64,000 nucleotides of DNA from an uncultured Lachnospiraceae bacterium. GTDB lineage: Bacteria; Bacillota; Clostridia; Lachnospirales; Lachnospiraceae. The stretch is from assembly GCA_947588995.1 (NCBI GenBank), contig CANPZI010000006.1, positions 1 to 64,000 of the forward strand, given 5' to 3'. Under the pieces are notes generated by a model that saw only the letters and a program-made list of their open reading frames with translations, had not been told where the DNA came from and searched no databases. The translations under genes were made by a program, and so were the position numbers. Within the stretch, counting starts at the first letter, position 1. The number at the start of each line of letters is the position of its first letter. Shown here piece by piece: positions 8,045 to 17,117 of this stretch.

Positions 8045-8088
8045 ATGACTGTGATTATGCAGCGACAGTTGAAGGAGGAACCCAGCGA

Positions 8089-9381
8089 ATGAGTTTACAG
8101 GTCGAGAAATTAGAGAAGAACATGGCGAAGCTCACCATTGAATCGAGTGCGGAGGAGCTGGAGAAAGCGATTGAGAAAGCTTATCAGAAGCAGAAGAACA
8201 AGTTAAGCATTCCGGGCTTCAGGAAAGGCAAGGTACCCCGCCAGATCGTAGAGAAGATGTACGGCAGGGAAATATTCTATGAGGATGCCGCCAACGAGCT
8301 GATTCCCGACGCCTACGACAAGGCGCTTTTGGAGTGCGAGGAAGATATCGTCTCATCCCCCAGGATTGAGGTGACGCAGATCGAGGCGGGCAAGCCGTTT
8401 ATTTTCACCGCTACGGTGGCATTGAAGCCGGAAGTCAAACTGGGCAAATACAAGGGCGTCAAGATCGATAAGATCGACAGCGAAGTGACCGAGGAGGATG
8501 TGGACGCCGAGATCAACAGAGAGCGCGAGAACAACGCCAGAAATATCACGGTGGAGGACAGACCGGTGAAAGACGGCGATGTCACGACGCTGGATTTCGA
8601 GGGTTTTGTGGACGGTGTGGCGTTCGAGGGCGGCAAGGGTGAGAACTATCCGCTGACCATCGGCTCAGGCGCGTTCATCCCCGGATTCGAGGAGCAGCTT
8701 GTGGGCGCAGAGATCGGCAAAGAGGTCGAGGTGAAAGTGACTTTCCCGGAGGACTATCAGGCGGAGAATCTGCGCGGCAAGGACGCCGTATTCAAATGTA
8801 CGATCAGAGAGATCAAGGAGAAAGAGCTCCCCGAGCTGGACGACGAGTTCGCCAGCGAAGTGTCGGAGTTTGACACGCTGGCCGAGTATCGGGAGGATGT
8901 AAAGAAGAATCTGGCGGAGAAGAAAGCGAAAGACGCGAAAAATGCCAGAGAGGAAGCGGCGGTCAAGGCGGTCGTGGACGATGCCGAGATGGAGATCCCG
9001 GAGGCGATGCTGGAGACGCAGCAGAAACAGATGGTAGACGAGTTCGCGCAGCGCATCACGATGCAGGGTCTGTCCATGGAGCAGTATTTCCAGTTTACGG
9101 GCACGAACTATCAGCAGATGGTAGAGCAGATGAAACCGCAGGCTGAGGAGCGCATCAAGTCCAGACTGGTGCTGGAGGCTGTGGCAAAAGCCGAGAATAT
9201 TGAGGCGACCGACGAGGACTATGAAGACGAGATGAAGACCATGGCGGAGGTTTACCAGATGGAAGTCTCCAAGGTGAAAGAACTTCTGGGCGAGCGCGAG
9301 AAGAAGAATATCATGCAGGATATCGCGGTCAGAAAGGCGGCCGAATTCGTGGCAGAGAACGCCAAGGAGAGCAAGAAATAA
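8089..9381 (+). CDS. tig: Trigger factor, ribosome-associated chaperone and prolyl isomerase
   Basis: The 430-residue protein has the three-part trigger factor layout: an N-terminal ribosome-binding domain with the tail-docking signature GFRKGKVPR near residue 43, a central FKBP-type prolyl isomerase domain starting near VKDGDVTTLDFEG, and a helical C-terminal chaperone domain. It binds nascent chains at the ribosomal exit tunnel. It precedes clpP and clpX, the conserved tig-clpP-clpX order of many bacteria. The AAGGAGGA site is strong. Confidence 0.98.
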   Translation: MSLQVEKLEKNMAKLTIESSAEELEKAIEKAYQKQKNKLSIPGFRKGKVPRQIVEKMYGREIFYEDAANELIPDAYDKALLECEEDIVSSPRIEVTQIEAGKPFIFTATVALKPEVKLGKYKGVKIDKIDSEVTEEDVDAEINRERENNARNITVEDRPVKDGDVTTLDFEGFVDGVAFEGGKGENYPLTIGSGAFIPGFEEQLVGAEIGKEVEVKVTFPEDYQAENLRGKDAVFKCTIREIKEKELPELDDEFASEVSEFDTLAEYREDVKKNLAEKKAKDAKNAREEAAVKAVVDDAEMEIPEAMLETQQKQMVDEFAQRITMQGLSMEQYFQFTGTNYQQMVEQMKPQAEERIKSRLVLEAVAKAENIEATDEDYEDEMKTMAEVYQMEVSKVKELLGEREKKNIMQDIAVRKAAEFVAENAKESKK

Positions 9382-9448
9382 GCAGGAAAGCACGGCCTGA
9401 CCTGCCGGAGAAGAGTTATAGCATTAGGAAGAAAACGGAGGGATCGAT

Positions 9449-10042
9449 ATGCCACTCATACCTTACGTCATCGAGCAGACTTCCAAGGGGGAGCGCTCCT
9501 ATGACATATATTCGAGACTGTTAAAGGAGAGGATTATTTTCCTGGGCGACGAGGTGCGGGATGATACCGCCAGCGTGATCGTAGCGCAGATGCTGTTTTT
9601 GGAATCCGAGGATCCGGAGAAAGACATCCATCTGTATATCAACAGCCCGGGCGGTTCTGTCACGGCCGGCATGGCAATCTATGACACGATGAACTTTATC
9701 AAGTGCGACGTGTCCACCGTCTGCATCGGCATGGCGGCGAGCATGGGCGCTTTTCTCCTGGCAGGCGGCGCGAAAGGCAAGCGCATGGCGCTGCCCAACG
9801 CGGAGATCATGATTCATCAGCCTTCCGGCGGTGCGCAGGGGCAGGCGACGGAGATCGAGATCAGCGCAAAGCACATTCTGGCGACCAAGGAGAGAATGGC
9901 GAGAATCATGGCGCAGAATACAGGGCAGGATTTTGAGGTGGTCATGGCGGACACAGAGCGGGACAACTGGAAGACCGCCGAGGAGGCTCTGAACTACGGG
10001 CTGATCGACCGCATTATCACCAATCATGCCAGTGCTGTCTAG
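9449..10042 (+). CDS. clpP: ATP-dependent Clp protease proteolytic subunit
   Basis: This 197-residue serine protease forms the barrel-shaped core of ClpXP. The catalytic serine lies in [11 protein letters not shown] near residue 98, the histidine in IMIHQPSGG near 123, and the aspartate in MADTERDNW near 172. The start follows CGGAGGG. It lies between tig and clpX and is probably co-transcribed with both. Confidence 0.98.
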   Translation: MPLIPYVIEQTSKGERSYDIYSRLLKERIIFLGDEVRDDTASVIVAQMLFLESEDPEKDIHLYINSPGGSVTAGMAIYDTMNFIKCDVSTVCIGMAASMGAFLLAGGAKGKRMALPNAEIMIHQPSGGAQGQATEIEISAKHILATKERMARIMAQNTGQDFEVVMADTERDNWKTAEEALNYGLIDRIITNHASAV

Positions 10043-10158
10043 CGGAGATGAAGATATTCTGAGGCGTCTGAGGGACATTGCCCAGGAATATCTATATCAT
10101 CTTCGGAAGATGTAGAACAGAATATGTGATATAGCAGGGAAAGGCATGGAACGTTAGA

Positions 10159-11427
10159 ATGGCAGGAAAGAATTCGGATGACAAGGTGAGATGTTCCTTT
10201 TGCAATAAAACGCAGGACCAGGTGAGAAAACTGATCGCGGGTCCGGCCGGCGTCTATATCTGTGACGAGTGCGTGGATATCTGCGCGGATATCATCGAGG
10301 AAGAGTACGAGGAAGAGCCGGAAGTGGAGGAGATGGAGATCAACCTCTTAAAGCCGGTGGAAATCAAGAAATTTCTCGACGACTATGTGATCGGCCAGGA
10401 AGACGCCAAGAAAGTGCTGGCGGTTTCCGTATACAATCACTATAAGCGCGTGATGGCGCCGCAGGACGACGAGGACGGCGTAGAACTGCAGAAGAGCAAT
10501 ATCATCATGATCGGACCTACGGGCTCCGGCAAAACTTACCTTGCGCAGACGCTTGCGAAGATTATCAATGTGCCCTTTGCCATCGCGGACGCGACGACGC
10601 TGACCGAGGCCGGTTATGTGGGCGAGGATGTGGAAAATATTCTCTTGAAGCTGATTCAGGCAGCAGACTATGACATTGACAGGGCGCAGTACGGCATTAT
10701 TTATATTGACGAGATTGACAAGATCACCAAGAAGAGTGAGAACGTGTCCATCACCAGGGATGTGTCCGGTGAGGGCGTGCAGCAGGCTCTCTTAAAGATT
10801 ATTGAGGGCACAGTGGCGAGCGTGCCGCCGCAGGGAGGCAGGAAACATCCCCATCAGGAGCTGATCCAGATCGACACGTCGAATATTCTCTTTATCTGCG
10901 GCGGGGCTTTCGACGGTCTGGAGAAGATTGTGGAGGAGCGGCTGGACCGTAACTCTATCGGATTCAACGCGCAGATCGTGGAGAAGAGCAGCAAGGATAT
11001 CGGTGCGATCCTCAAGGAGGCAGCGCCGCAGGATCTGATGAAATTCGGCCTGATTCCCGAATTTATCGGGCGTGTGCCGATTACGGTTACCCTGGAAGGG
11101 CTGGATAAGGAAGCGCTGATCCGCATCCTGAAAGAGCCGAAGAACGCGCTGATCAAGCAGTACAAGAAACTCTTTGAGTTCGACGAGGTCAGGCTGGATG
11201 TGGAGGACGAGGCGGCGGAAGAGATCGCGAAACTGGCGTTCGAGCGGAAAACCGGCGCGAGAGGGCTTCGTTCCATTATGGAGGACGTCATGATGGATAT
11301 TATGTATGAGATTCCGTCTGACGACAACATCGCAGCCTGCGTGCTGACTAAGGACGCGGTGGACGGCAGGGAGAAGCCGCGCATCACCTACCGCGACAGC
11401 GCCGTGAAAGTGGAAAAACGTGCGTAA
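10159..11427 (+). CDS. clpX: ATP-dependent unfoldase subunit ClpX
   Basis: The 422-residue AAA+ protein recognises and unfolds substrates for ClpP. It has the N-terminal C4 zinc-binding domain (CSFCNK and CDECVDIC), Walker A GPTGSGKT near residue 120, Walker [10 protein letters not shown], the pore loop with GYVGEDVE, and the ClpP-docking IGF loop (SIGFNAQ). The 116-bp gap from clpP holds no terminator. Confidence 0.98.
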   Translation: MAGKNSDDKVRCSFCNKTQDQVRKLIAGPAGVYICDECVDICADIIEEEYEEEPEVEEMEINLLKPVEIKKFLDDYVIGQEDAKKVLAVSVYNHYKRVMAPQDDEDGVELQKSNIIMIGPTGSGKTYLAQTLAKIINVPFAIADATTLTEAGYVGEDVENILLKLIQAADYDIDRAQYGIIYIDEIDKITKKSENVSITRDVSGEGVQQALLKIIEGTVASVPPQGGRKHPHQELIQIDTSNILFICGGAFDGLEKIVEERLDRNSIGFNAQIVEKSSKDIGAILKEAAPQDLMKFGLIPEFIGRVPITVTLEGLDKEALIRILKEPKNALIKQYKKLFEFDEVRLDVEDEAAEEIAKLAFERKTGARGLRSIMEDVMMDIMYEIPSDDNIAACVLTKDAVDGREKPRITYRDSAVKVEKRA

Positions 11428-11489
11428 TGCGTATTGACTAAAATAGTTAATGCGGGAGAATATTTGAGAAGTAAAGGAACGGGACAGAA

Positions 11490-11557
11490 AAGCGCCGCCG
11501 GATGTCGGCGGCGTTTCCTGTACAATAGGAAAGCTCTCCGGCATTTTCCATTGTACA
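11490..11557 (+). promoter_or_regulatory. Two hairpins between clpX and engB
   Basis: GCCGCCG-gatgt-CGGCGGC at about 11493-11512 is followed by GTTTCC and may be a weak clpX terminator. Immediately after, TGTACAAT (11519-11526) pairs with ATTGTACA (11550-11557), and GGAAA pairs with TTTCC just inside. These may regulate engB or partly terminate the clp transcript. Confidence 0.45.
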
Positions 11558-11598
11558 AAGAGCCGAGATTCTGTTTTATCGGTGATCGGAGGTATCGT

Positions 11599-12189
11599 AT
11601 GGTTATCAGGAGTGTGAATCTGGAGACGGTGTGCGGCATCACCAGCAGGCTGCCGGAAAATAAGCTGCCGGAGATTGCCTTTGCCGGCAAGAGCAACGTG
11701 GGTAAATCTTCGCTGATCAACGGCCTCATGAACCGCAAGTCGCTGGCGCGTACCAGTTCCAGTCCGGGCAAGACGCAGACGATCAACTATTACAATATCA
11801 ACAATGAACTGTATTTTGTGGATCTGCCCGGCTACGGCTATGCCACCGCCAACGAACAGGCGAAAGCACAGTGGGGCAAGATGATCGAGGATTATCTGCA
11901 TCAGTCCAAAACGCTGACGGCGCTTTTCCTGTTGCTTGACATCCGCCACGCCCCCTCCGAGAATGACAGGATTATGTATGACTGGATTCTGGATCACGGC
12001 TACCATCCGATCATCATCGCGACAAAAGCGGACAAGATCAAGAGAAGTCAGTTGTCTAAGCAGATCAAGCTCATATGTGACACGCTTGCCGTGGAAGACG
12101 ACACGATTGTCATACCATATTCCGCGCTCTCCAAACAGGGACGGGACGAGATTTACGAGCTTCTGGACAGGATTTTGGCGGAAAGATAG
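11599..12189 (+). CDS. engB: Ribosome biogenesis GTP-binding protein (YsxC/EngB)
   Basis: This 196-residue GTPase is needed for late 50S subunit assembly. It shows the G1 P-loop GKSNVGKSS, the TPGKTQTIN-type switch region (SSPGKTQTIN), G3 DLPGYGYA, and G4 TKADK. The start at 11599 is chosen because it follows CGGAGG and gives the usual family length; an in-frame extension back to 11434 would run through the clpX-engB hairpins. The membrane protein gene downstream starts 10 bp after the stop. Confidence 0.96.
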   Translation: MVIRSVNLETVCGITSRLPENKLPEIAFAGKSNVGKSSLINGLMNRKSLARTSSSPGKTQTINYYNINNELYFVDLPGYGYATANEQAKAQWGKMIEDYLHQSKTLTALFLLLDIRHAPSENDRIMYDWILDHGYHPIIIATKADKIKRSQLSKQIKLICDTLAVEDDTIVIPYSALSKQGRDEIYELLDRILAER

Positions 12190-12199
12190 AGGGATAGTG

Positions 12200-13531
12200 A
12201 TGAAGCAGTCGTTTCAAACGTATATCAAAGTAGCCTTGAATCTGTTGACCGCATTGGTCATACTCCTGCTCTGCATTTTTGTGCTGCCAAAGTGCATTCT
12301 CTTCTTTATGCCTTTCGTCATCGGCTGGATCATCTCGCTGATCGCCTCGCCGGTCGTCCGCTTCTTTGAAGAAAAGTTAAAAGTGCGGCGCAAGGGTGCT
12401 GCGGTCATCGTGATCGTGGCGGTTCTGGCTGCGGTCATCCTGCTGGTGTATGCGGTGGTGTCCAAGCTGATCCGCGAGGGTATCGGGTTCATCAATGAAC
12501 TGCCGATGCTGTTGGAGGGTATCAAGGCGGAGTTCCGTCAGGTGGGTGCCAATCTGCAGGGGGTATACGGCAGACTGCCGGCGGATGTGCAGCGTACGCT
12601 GAAAGATCTCAGCGTACGGACAGGCGACTATTTCAACGATATTATCAAGAACGTGGGCACGCCGACCGTGGAGGCGGTGGGCAGCGTGGCCGAGCAGCTT
12701 CCCGACATCTTCCTGGGAGTGGTCATGTGCATCCTGTCGGCCTACTTCTTCGTAGCCGACAAGAAATATCTGTCAGACTTTGCCCAGCGTTTTATACCGG
12801 ACAGCGTCCGCTATCAGTTTGAACTGATCCGCAGGAGCCTGCGCAAGGCGGTGGGAGGCTACTTCAAAGCGCAGCTCAAGATCGAGTGCTGGGTTTATCT
12901 GCTGCTGGTAGTCGGACTTCTGACGCTGCATGTGCGCTATGCGCTTCTGGTGGCGCTGGGAATCGCTTTCATGGATCTGCTCCCCGTGTTCGGCACGGGC
13001 ACGATCATGATTCCCTGGGCAGTCATAGAGATTCTCGGCAGAAATTATTCCATGGCGGTGGGACTGCTCATCATCTGGTGCGTGGGACAGCTGGTGCGGC
13101 AGATGATCCAGCCGAAGATTGTGGGGGATTCCATGGGCCTGAATGCGATCCCTACGCTGTTTCTTCTCTTTATCGGCTACAAGGCGGCGGGCGTTGTCGG
13201 CATGATCTTCGCCGTGCCCATCGGCATTATTGTAGTCAATCTCTATGAGGAGGGCGTGTTCGACACGACGAAGCAGAGCCTGCAGATTCTCGCGGCCGGT
13301 TTTAACAGGTTCCGCAGGATACGTCCGGAGGACACGGCGGTCGTCACCGAGTACGAGCGAGAGGTGGAACGCAGTTATCTGAAAGAGATGGCCTCTGCCG
13401 AGGAGGAGGACAGGGAGACGCAGATGGCGTCTCAGCTCAAGATCGAGGAGCCGCGCATCATCAGAAAAATCAAGAGCAGAAAAGCGGAGGAGAACGCCGC
13501 CGACAAGGGTGCGGACAGCGGCGCAAAGTGA
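12200..13531 (+). CDS. AI-2E/PerM family membrane protein (YtvI-like)
   Basis: The 443-residue protein has about eight hydrophobic segments and the C-terminal family blocks FMDLLPVFGTGTI and IVGDSMGLNAIPTLF. Members include putative autoinducer-2 exporters, sodium/proton exchangers and the sporulation protein YtvI; the true substrate is unknown. An approximately 80-residue charged cytoplasmic tail (EYEREVERSYLKEM onward) extends beyond the usual end. The ATG at 12200 follows AGAGGG. It is probably co-transcribed with engB. Confidence 0.85.
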   Translation: MKQSFQTYIKVALNLLTALVILLLCIFVLPKCILFFMPFVIGWIISLIASPVVRFFEEKLKVRRKGAAVIVIVAVLAAVILLVYAVVSKLIREGIGFINELPMLLEGIKAEFRQVGANLQGVYGRLPADVQRTLKDLSVRTGDYFNDIIKNVGTPTVEAVGSVAEQLPDIFLGVVMCILSAYFFVADKKYLSDFAQRFIPDSVRYQFELIRRSLRKAVGGYFKAQLKIECWVYLLLVVGLLTLHVRYALLVALGIAFMDLLPVFGTGTIMIPWAVIEILGRNYSMAVGLLIIWCVGQLVRQMIQPKIVGDSMGLNAIPTLFLLFIGYKAAGVVGMIFAVPIGIIVVNLYEEGVFDTTKQSLQILAAGFNRFRRIRPEDTAVVTEYEREVERSYLKEMASAEEEDRETQMASQLKIEEPRIIRKIKSRKAEENAADKGADSGAK

Positions 13532-13553
13532 GAAAGATTAAGGAAGGACAGCC

Positions 13554-14537
13554 ATGCAGGTTACGGTTTATAATTGCAGACCATTTGACGAGAGAGAACT
13601 TTTTACGGAATATGCGAGAGAGCTGGGATTGGACGTGGTGCTGTGTGCGGATGCGCCGGATAGGGAGAACGTGTCGCTCAGCAGAGGGAGCCGCTGCGTC
13701 AACGTGATCACATCTAAGATCGACGCGGCGCTGATACGGGCCTTTCGGGACAACGGCGTGGAGTATATCACTACCAGGACGATCGGCTATGACCACATCG
13801 ACGTGGAGGCGGCGAAAGCGTGCGGGATCAAAGTGGGAAATGCCCCTTACGGACCGGACGGCGTGGCGGACTACACGGTGATGCTGATCCTGATGTCCAT
13901 CCGCAGAATGGGCGCGATCCTGGAGAGAACGGCGATTCAGGATTACACGCTGGCGGGACTGAATGGGAGAGAACTGAAAGATTTGACCGTAGGAGTCATT
14001 GGCACAGGGCGGATCGGGGAGACGGTGATCCGGGATCTGGCCGGCTTCGGCTGCCGCATTCTGGCGCATGATCTCTTTGAAAAGGAGACGGTGAAGCAGA
14101 GCGCCTCGTATGTCCCGCTGGAGGTTATCTGGCGCGAGGCCGATGTGATCACGCTGCACATGCCGTTGACACAGGACAATCATCACCTGATCAATGCGGA
14201 GACTATCGCGCGGATGAAAGACGGCGTGGTGATCGTCAATACGGCGAGAGGAGCGCTGATCGACTCGGACGCTTTTATCGAGGCGATTGAGAACGGCAAG
14301 ATCGGCGCCGCCGGGCTTGACGTGGTGGAAAATGAGTTCGGACTATACTATTATGACCGCAAGTCGGATATATTAAAGAATAGAGAGCTGGCGCTTCTTC
14401 GGAGTTTCCCGAATGTGATCGTTTCCCACCATATGGCGTTCTACACGAAAAATTATGTGGAGACTGTGGTGAAAGATTCTCTGAAGAGCTGCAAACTCTA
14501 TATGGAGGGGAAAGAAAATCCCTGGGAAGTGCATTGA
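13554..14537 (+). CDS. D-lactate dehydrogenase / D-2-hydroxyacid dehydrogenase
   Basis: This 327-residue NAD-dependent enzyme reduces pyruvate or a related 2-keto acid to the D-hydroxy acid. It has the Rossmann motif GVIGTGRIGE near residue 147, the catalytic Arg in NTARGALID, the Glu in VVENEFG and the His in VSHHMAFYT. The GYDHID and AYGPDGVADYTV blocks (here NAPYGPDGVADYTV) are typical of the LdhA/VanH branch. The neighbour is a VanZ-like gene 12 bp downstream, but no D-Ala-D-Lac ligase or dipeptidase gene is present, so fermentative D-lactate formation is the simpler role. Confidence 0.9.
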   Translation: MQVTVYNCRPFDERELFTEYARELGLDVVLCADAPDRENVSLSRGSRCVNVITSKIDAALIRAFRDNGVEYITTRTIGYDHIDVEAAKACGIKVGNAPYGPDGVADYTVMLILMSIRRMGAILERTAIQDYTLAGLNGRELKDLTVGVIGTGRIGETVIRDLAGFGCRILAHDLFEKETVKQSASYVPLEVIWREADVITLHMPLTQDNHHLINAETIARMKDGVVIVNTARGALIDSDAFIEAIENGKIGAAGLDVVENEFGLYYYDRKSDILKNRELALLRSFPNVIVSHHMAFYTKNYVETVVKDSLKSCKLYMEGKENPWEVH

Positions 14538-14549
14538 CCGATTGAGACA

Positions 14550-15053
14550 ATGATGGAGGCTGCGGTGCAAAAAGGCTTTTCAAACCGATTTTGGATCAAA
14601 CTCTTTTTTGCGGGCTATATTTTGTTCGTCATAAAAGTGATCATCTTCAAATATCCACTGGCGGAGCTTTCTGCCATCGCCGGCGCATGGCAAAAAGGCG
14701 TCATTCTGGAAGGGCTGGGGACGGCGAACTTTGTGCCTTTTCGGACGATTAAGATGTATATCGATTATGCGTATAAACTGAACAGTGTGGAGAATCTGGC
14801 AGGCAATCTGCTGGTATTCGTGCCGTTTGGATTTCTCCTGCCGCTGCTGGCGGAGGAACTGCAGAAGTTTTCCGAGATGTTTCTGAATGTGTTTACCTTT
14901 GTGCTCGGCCTTGAGGTGTTCCAGCTTTTCAGCGCTTTCGGCGCGTTTGACGTGGACGACATCCTGTTAAACTGCCTGGGCGCGATGCTTGGATTCGGCT
15001 GTTTTAAGGCGACGGAAGCCTTTGGCAGAAATAAAAACCTATCCTGTGACTGA
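14550..15053 (+). CDS. VanZ-like membrane protein
   Basis: The 167-residue protein carries the VanZ-family hallmark NLAGNLLVFVPFGFLLPLL near residue 85 and ends in a block with DVDDILLNCLGAMLGF. Three or four hydrophobic helices are visible. VanZ proteins give low-level teicoplanin or lipoglycopeptide resistance in some species, but most family members have no known role. It lies 12 bp after the D-lactate dehydrogenase gene, so the two are probably co-expressed. The ribosome binding site is weak. Confidence 0.85.
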   Translation: MMEAAVQKGFSNRFWIKLFFAGYILFVIKVIIFKYPLAELSAIAGAWQKGVILEGLGTANFVPFRTIKMYIDYAYKLNSVENLAGNLLVFVPFGFLLPLLAEELQKFSEMFLNVFTFVLGLEVFQLFSAFGAFDVDDILLNCLGAMLGFGCFKATEAFGRNKNLSCD

Positions 15054-15068
15054 GAGGGGGATTTCTTC

Positions 15069-15659
15069 ATGAAAGTATTGAAAAAACTAAAGACAAACGT
15101 GGTGGTTTCGGCCCTTTTGTGTATCGCGCTCGGCGTGGTGCTGTTCGCCTGGCCGGGGCTGTCCATGCAGATCGTGTGCACGGCTATCGGTGCGGTGCTT
15201 CTGATCGGCGGCGGCGTCCGCCTGGCGGCATATTTTACGGCGCGGGACGGAAGCGTCTACTCGCAGATGAATCTGATTACGGGTATCATTCTGGCGGTGG
15301 TCGGTGTCTGGATCCTGCTGCAGCCGGGGCAGGTGCTTGCGATCATTCCGATCATTGTCGGTATTGTGATCGCACTGCACGGGATCAACAACCTGCAGCA
15401 GGCGGTATCACTGTGCAGGGATCAATATGACAAGTGGTGGGTGGCGCTGATCCTGGGCCTGCTCACGGTTGGGCTGGGTGTACTGCTCGTGTGCAAGCCT
15501 TTCACGGCGCTGGATACGGCGGTGAAGCTGATCGGCATTTTCCTGATCTATGACGGCCTCTCCGATATCTGGATTGTCTCCCGGCTCTATCACACTGCCA
15601 AAGCGATGAAAGAAGAGGCGGACGCGCTGGATGTGGAGGCGCAGGAGATCGAGCGCTAG
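15069..15659 (+). CDS. HdeD-like DUF308 membrane protein
   Basis: The 196-residue protein has six closely packed hydrophobic helices arranged as paired repeats (ALGVVLFAWPGLSMQIV and LGLLTVGLGVLLVCKPF), characteristic of the HdeD/DUF308 family. In enterobacteria HdeD helps acid resistance; the role here is unknown. It starts 15 bp after the VanZ-like gene behind GAGAGGGGG, so it likely belongs to the same transcript. Confidence 0.85.
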   Translation: MKVLKKLKTNVVVSALLCIALGVVLFAWPGLSMQIVCTAIGAVLLIGGGVRLAAYFTARDGSVYSQMNLITGIILAVVGVWILLQPGQVLAIIPIIVGIVIALHGINNLQQAVSLCRDQYDKWWVALILGLLTVGLGVLLVCKPFTALDTAVKLIGIFLIYDGLSDIWIVSRLYHTAKAMKEEADALDVEAQEIER

Positions 15660-15672
15660 AACGGCCTCGCCC

Positions 15673-15792
15673 TCGCAAAGCCGTATAGAGACGCGGTTTT
15701 GACTTTGCGATGCCGTATGGCCGGACTTGTCACAAAACCTTTTACAAAGTTTGATTTCGGGGGTTGTATCTTCAGGGAAAAAGGAATACAAT
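15673..15792 (+). promoter_or_regulatory. Hairpin plus promoter ahead of an unknown gene
   Basis: TCGCAAAG (15673-15680) pairs with CTTTGCGA (15703-15710) downstream of the DUF308 gene. A promoter follows: TTGTAT at 15764-15769, 17 bp, TACAAT at 15787-15792. The two boxes are themselves inverted repeats of each other (TTGTAT/ATACAA). Confidence 0.5.
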
Positions 15793-15843
15793 AAAAATGA
15801 TCGTAGGCAATAAGATCTCTCTGACAGGAAGAAGGAAAAGCAT

Positions 15844-16293
15844 ATGAGAATCGGAGCGATGAGCGCATACGGCGTACAGCCGTATGTATACAATGCGAAT
15901 ACGGTGAGCGGCGCGAGCATGAACAGGCTGTCCAGGATATCGGACGACGTGCTCGACAAGAAGATAGATTACAGTGAGCTGGCGGAAGACGAGAACGTGA
16001 ACCCTCTGAAGAAAGGGCAGACGCTTGATTTCTTCTCCATGCTGGCGATGCAGCTGCAGAAAGGCCAGAACAATGCGGCCAGGGTGATGAAGCCGGCGGC
16101 AGAACCGGAGGCGGAGAAAGAGGACGAGGCGCGTCCGGCAGACAGCGGAGCCGCGCAGCCTGTACAGACAGCCGAGATCGCGGCGGCAGAAGTGTCGGGA
16201 AATGCGGAGACGGAGAGCGATGCCGCGGGCGGCAATATCAGCTATCGGATGCAGCAGGCGCTGAACGCTTATGAGATGTTTATGACCGCGTAA
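15844..16293 (+). CDS. Hypothetical 149-residue protein
   Basis: I do not recognise this gene. The protein has no signal peptide or membrane segment. Residues 1-75 look folded (MRIGAMSAYGVQPYVYNANT, then LDFFSMLAMQLQKGQN); residues 80-130 are a low-complexity stretch rich in Ala, Glu and Asp; the last 20 residues (SYRMQQALNAYEMFMT) form a probable helix. It has its own promoter, a purine-rich ribosome binding site (GGAAGAAGGAAAAG) and a terminator-like hairpin behind it, so it is likely real. Confidence 0.7.
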   Translation: MRIGAMSAYGVQPYVYNANTVSGASMNRLSRISDDVLDKKIDYSELAEDENVNPLKKGQTLDFFSMLAMQLQKGQNNAARVMKPAAEPEAEKEDEARPADSGAAQPVQTAEIAAAEVSGNAETESDAAGGNISYRMQQALNAYEMFMTA

Positions 16294-16324
16294 GCGTTCC
16301 GAAATGGAGATTAATATTATGATT

Positions 16325-16360
16325 GCAAATCCTCATTTGTTCGCAAATGGGGATTTTGTT
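16325..16360 (+). terminator. Terminator-like hairpin after the 149-residue gene
   Basis: AAATCCTCATTTG and CAAATGGGGATTT pair around a TTCG tetraloop and are followed by TGTTG. The next reading frame begins immediately after it. Confidence 0.65.
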
Positions 16361-16362
16361 GT

Positions 16363-16977
16363 ATGGTACGGTTGCGGGCCGGAGCAGAGGGACAGAAGAG
16401 GATGCGGGAGAGTTTACAGGTCGATATGCGGGAGGAACAGTATAGGGAGATGCTGGAGCGGTATCACTTCGCGCTGCGCGATCTGGCACGGCTTAGGCAG
16501 GTGGGCGCGCTGGTGCTGCGGGCGGCGGAGCCGCGTCTGTACTGGGAGCGGTTGACGGCAGAGGAAAGCCCCCGGGAAGAGATCGCTGTGATTGTGACGC
16601 TGGGTGCAGGGGTGGACGAGCTGCAGAACCGCTGCCAGCAGAGAGAAAGGCTTACCGAAACCTATATGGCAGAGTGTGTCGGCATGGAACTTCTGCGGGC
16701 TGCCTATGAACAGACGGCGGAGCGCATCCATGAGAGCACGGGCAAGTGGCTTTCCGACTTTGCGTTTGTGGGCGAGAAAGTGCCTTTTACGCGCATGGAG
16801 GAAATCTTCCGTCTGCTTGCGCCGGACGGTGTCTCATACAATCAGGCCTACATGCTGACGCCGAAGAAGACGGCGGTGTTTCTGACGGAGCTTTGCGGCG
16901 AGCGGAAAGACAACTATTGCCAGATCTGCGCGGGCTGCACGAACCTCTCCTGCCGTAATCGCGAGGGAAAGGCCTGA
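16363..16977 (+). CDS. B12-dependent methionine synthase activation-domain-like protein
   Basis: The 204-residue protein resembles the stand-alone C-terminal activation domain of cobalamin-dependent methionine synthase found in anaerobes. The match rests on the order [28 protein letters not shown], which mimics the family's L-x-P-x-x-S/T-V-x-F core, and on a C-terminal cysteine cluster [12 protein letters not shown]. Such proteins are thought to act in reductive reactivation of corrinoid enzymes. The start is uncertain: 16363 lies at the foot of a hairpin, and ATGs at 16402 and 16426 are alternatives. No metH gene is visible nearby. Confidence 0.5.
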   Translation: MVRLRAGAEGQKRMRESLQVDMREEQYREMLERYHFALRDLARLRQVGALVLRAAEPRLYWERLTAEESPREEIAVIVTLGAGVDELQNRCQQRERLTETYMAECVGMELLRAAYEQTAERIHESTGKWLSDFAFVGEKVPFTRMEEIFRLLAPDGVSYNQAYMLTPKKTAVFLTELCGERKDNYCQICAGCTNLSCRNREGKA

Positions 16978-17007
16978 AAAAATTTTTCTTTTTTTGCAGA
17001 CCAATAT

Positions 17008-17035
17008 TTGCATCATGCCGTTTTTTTATTATAAT
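17008..17035 (+). promoter_or_regulatory. Promoter of the SDR gene
   Basis: TTGCAT at 17008-17013 is followed by 16 bp and TATAAT at 17030-17035. It lies behind a T-rich stretch that may end the preceding transcript. Confidence 0.65.
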
Positions 17036-17117
17036 GGATAAAGAGAAGGCAGGAAATTTTTTCCGATCTGTAAAATCAACCAAACAGCACACGAGGGTGT
17101 GCGGAAAAGAGGTAGAA

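Noticed and set aside
13554-15053. Vancomycin resistance cluster
   Set aside because: Only a D-lactate dehydrogenase and a VanZ-like gene are present; there is no D-Ala-D-Lac ligase, VanX dipeptidase or VanRS pair.
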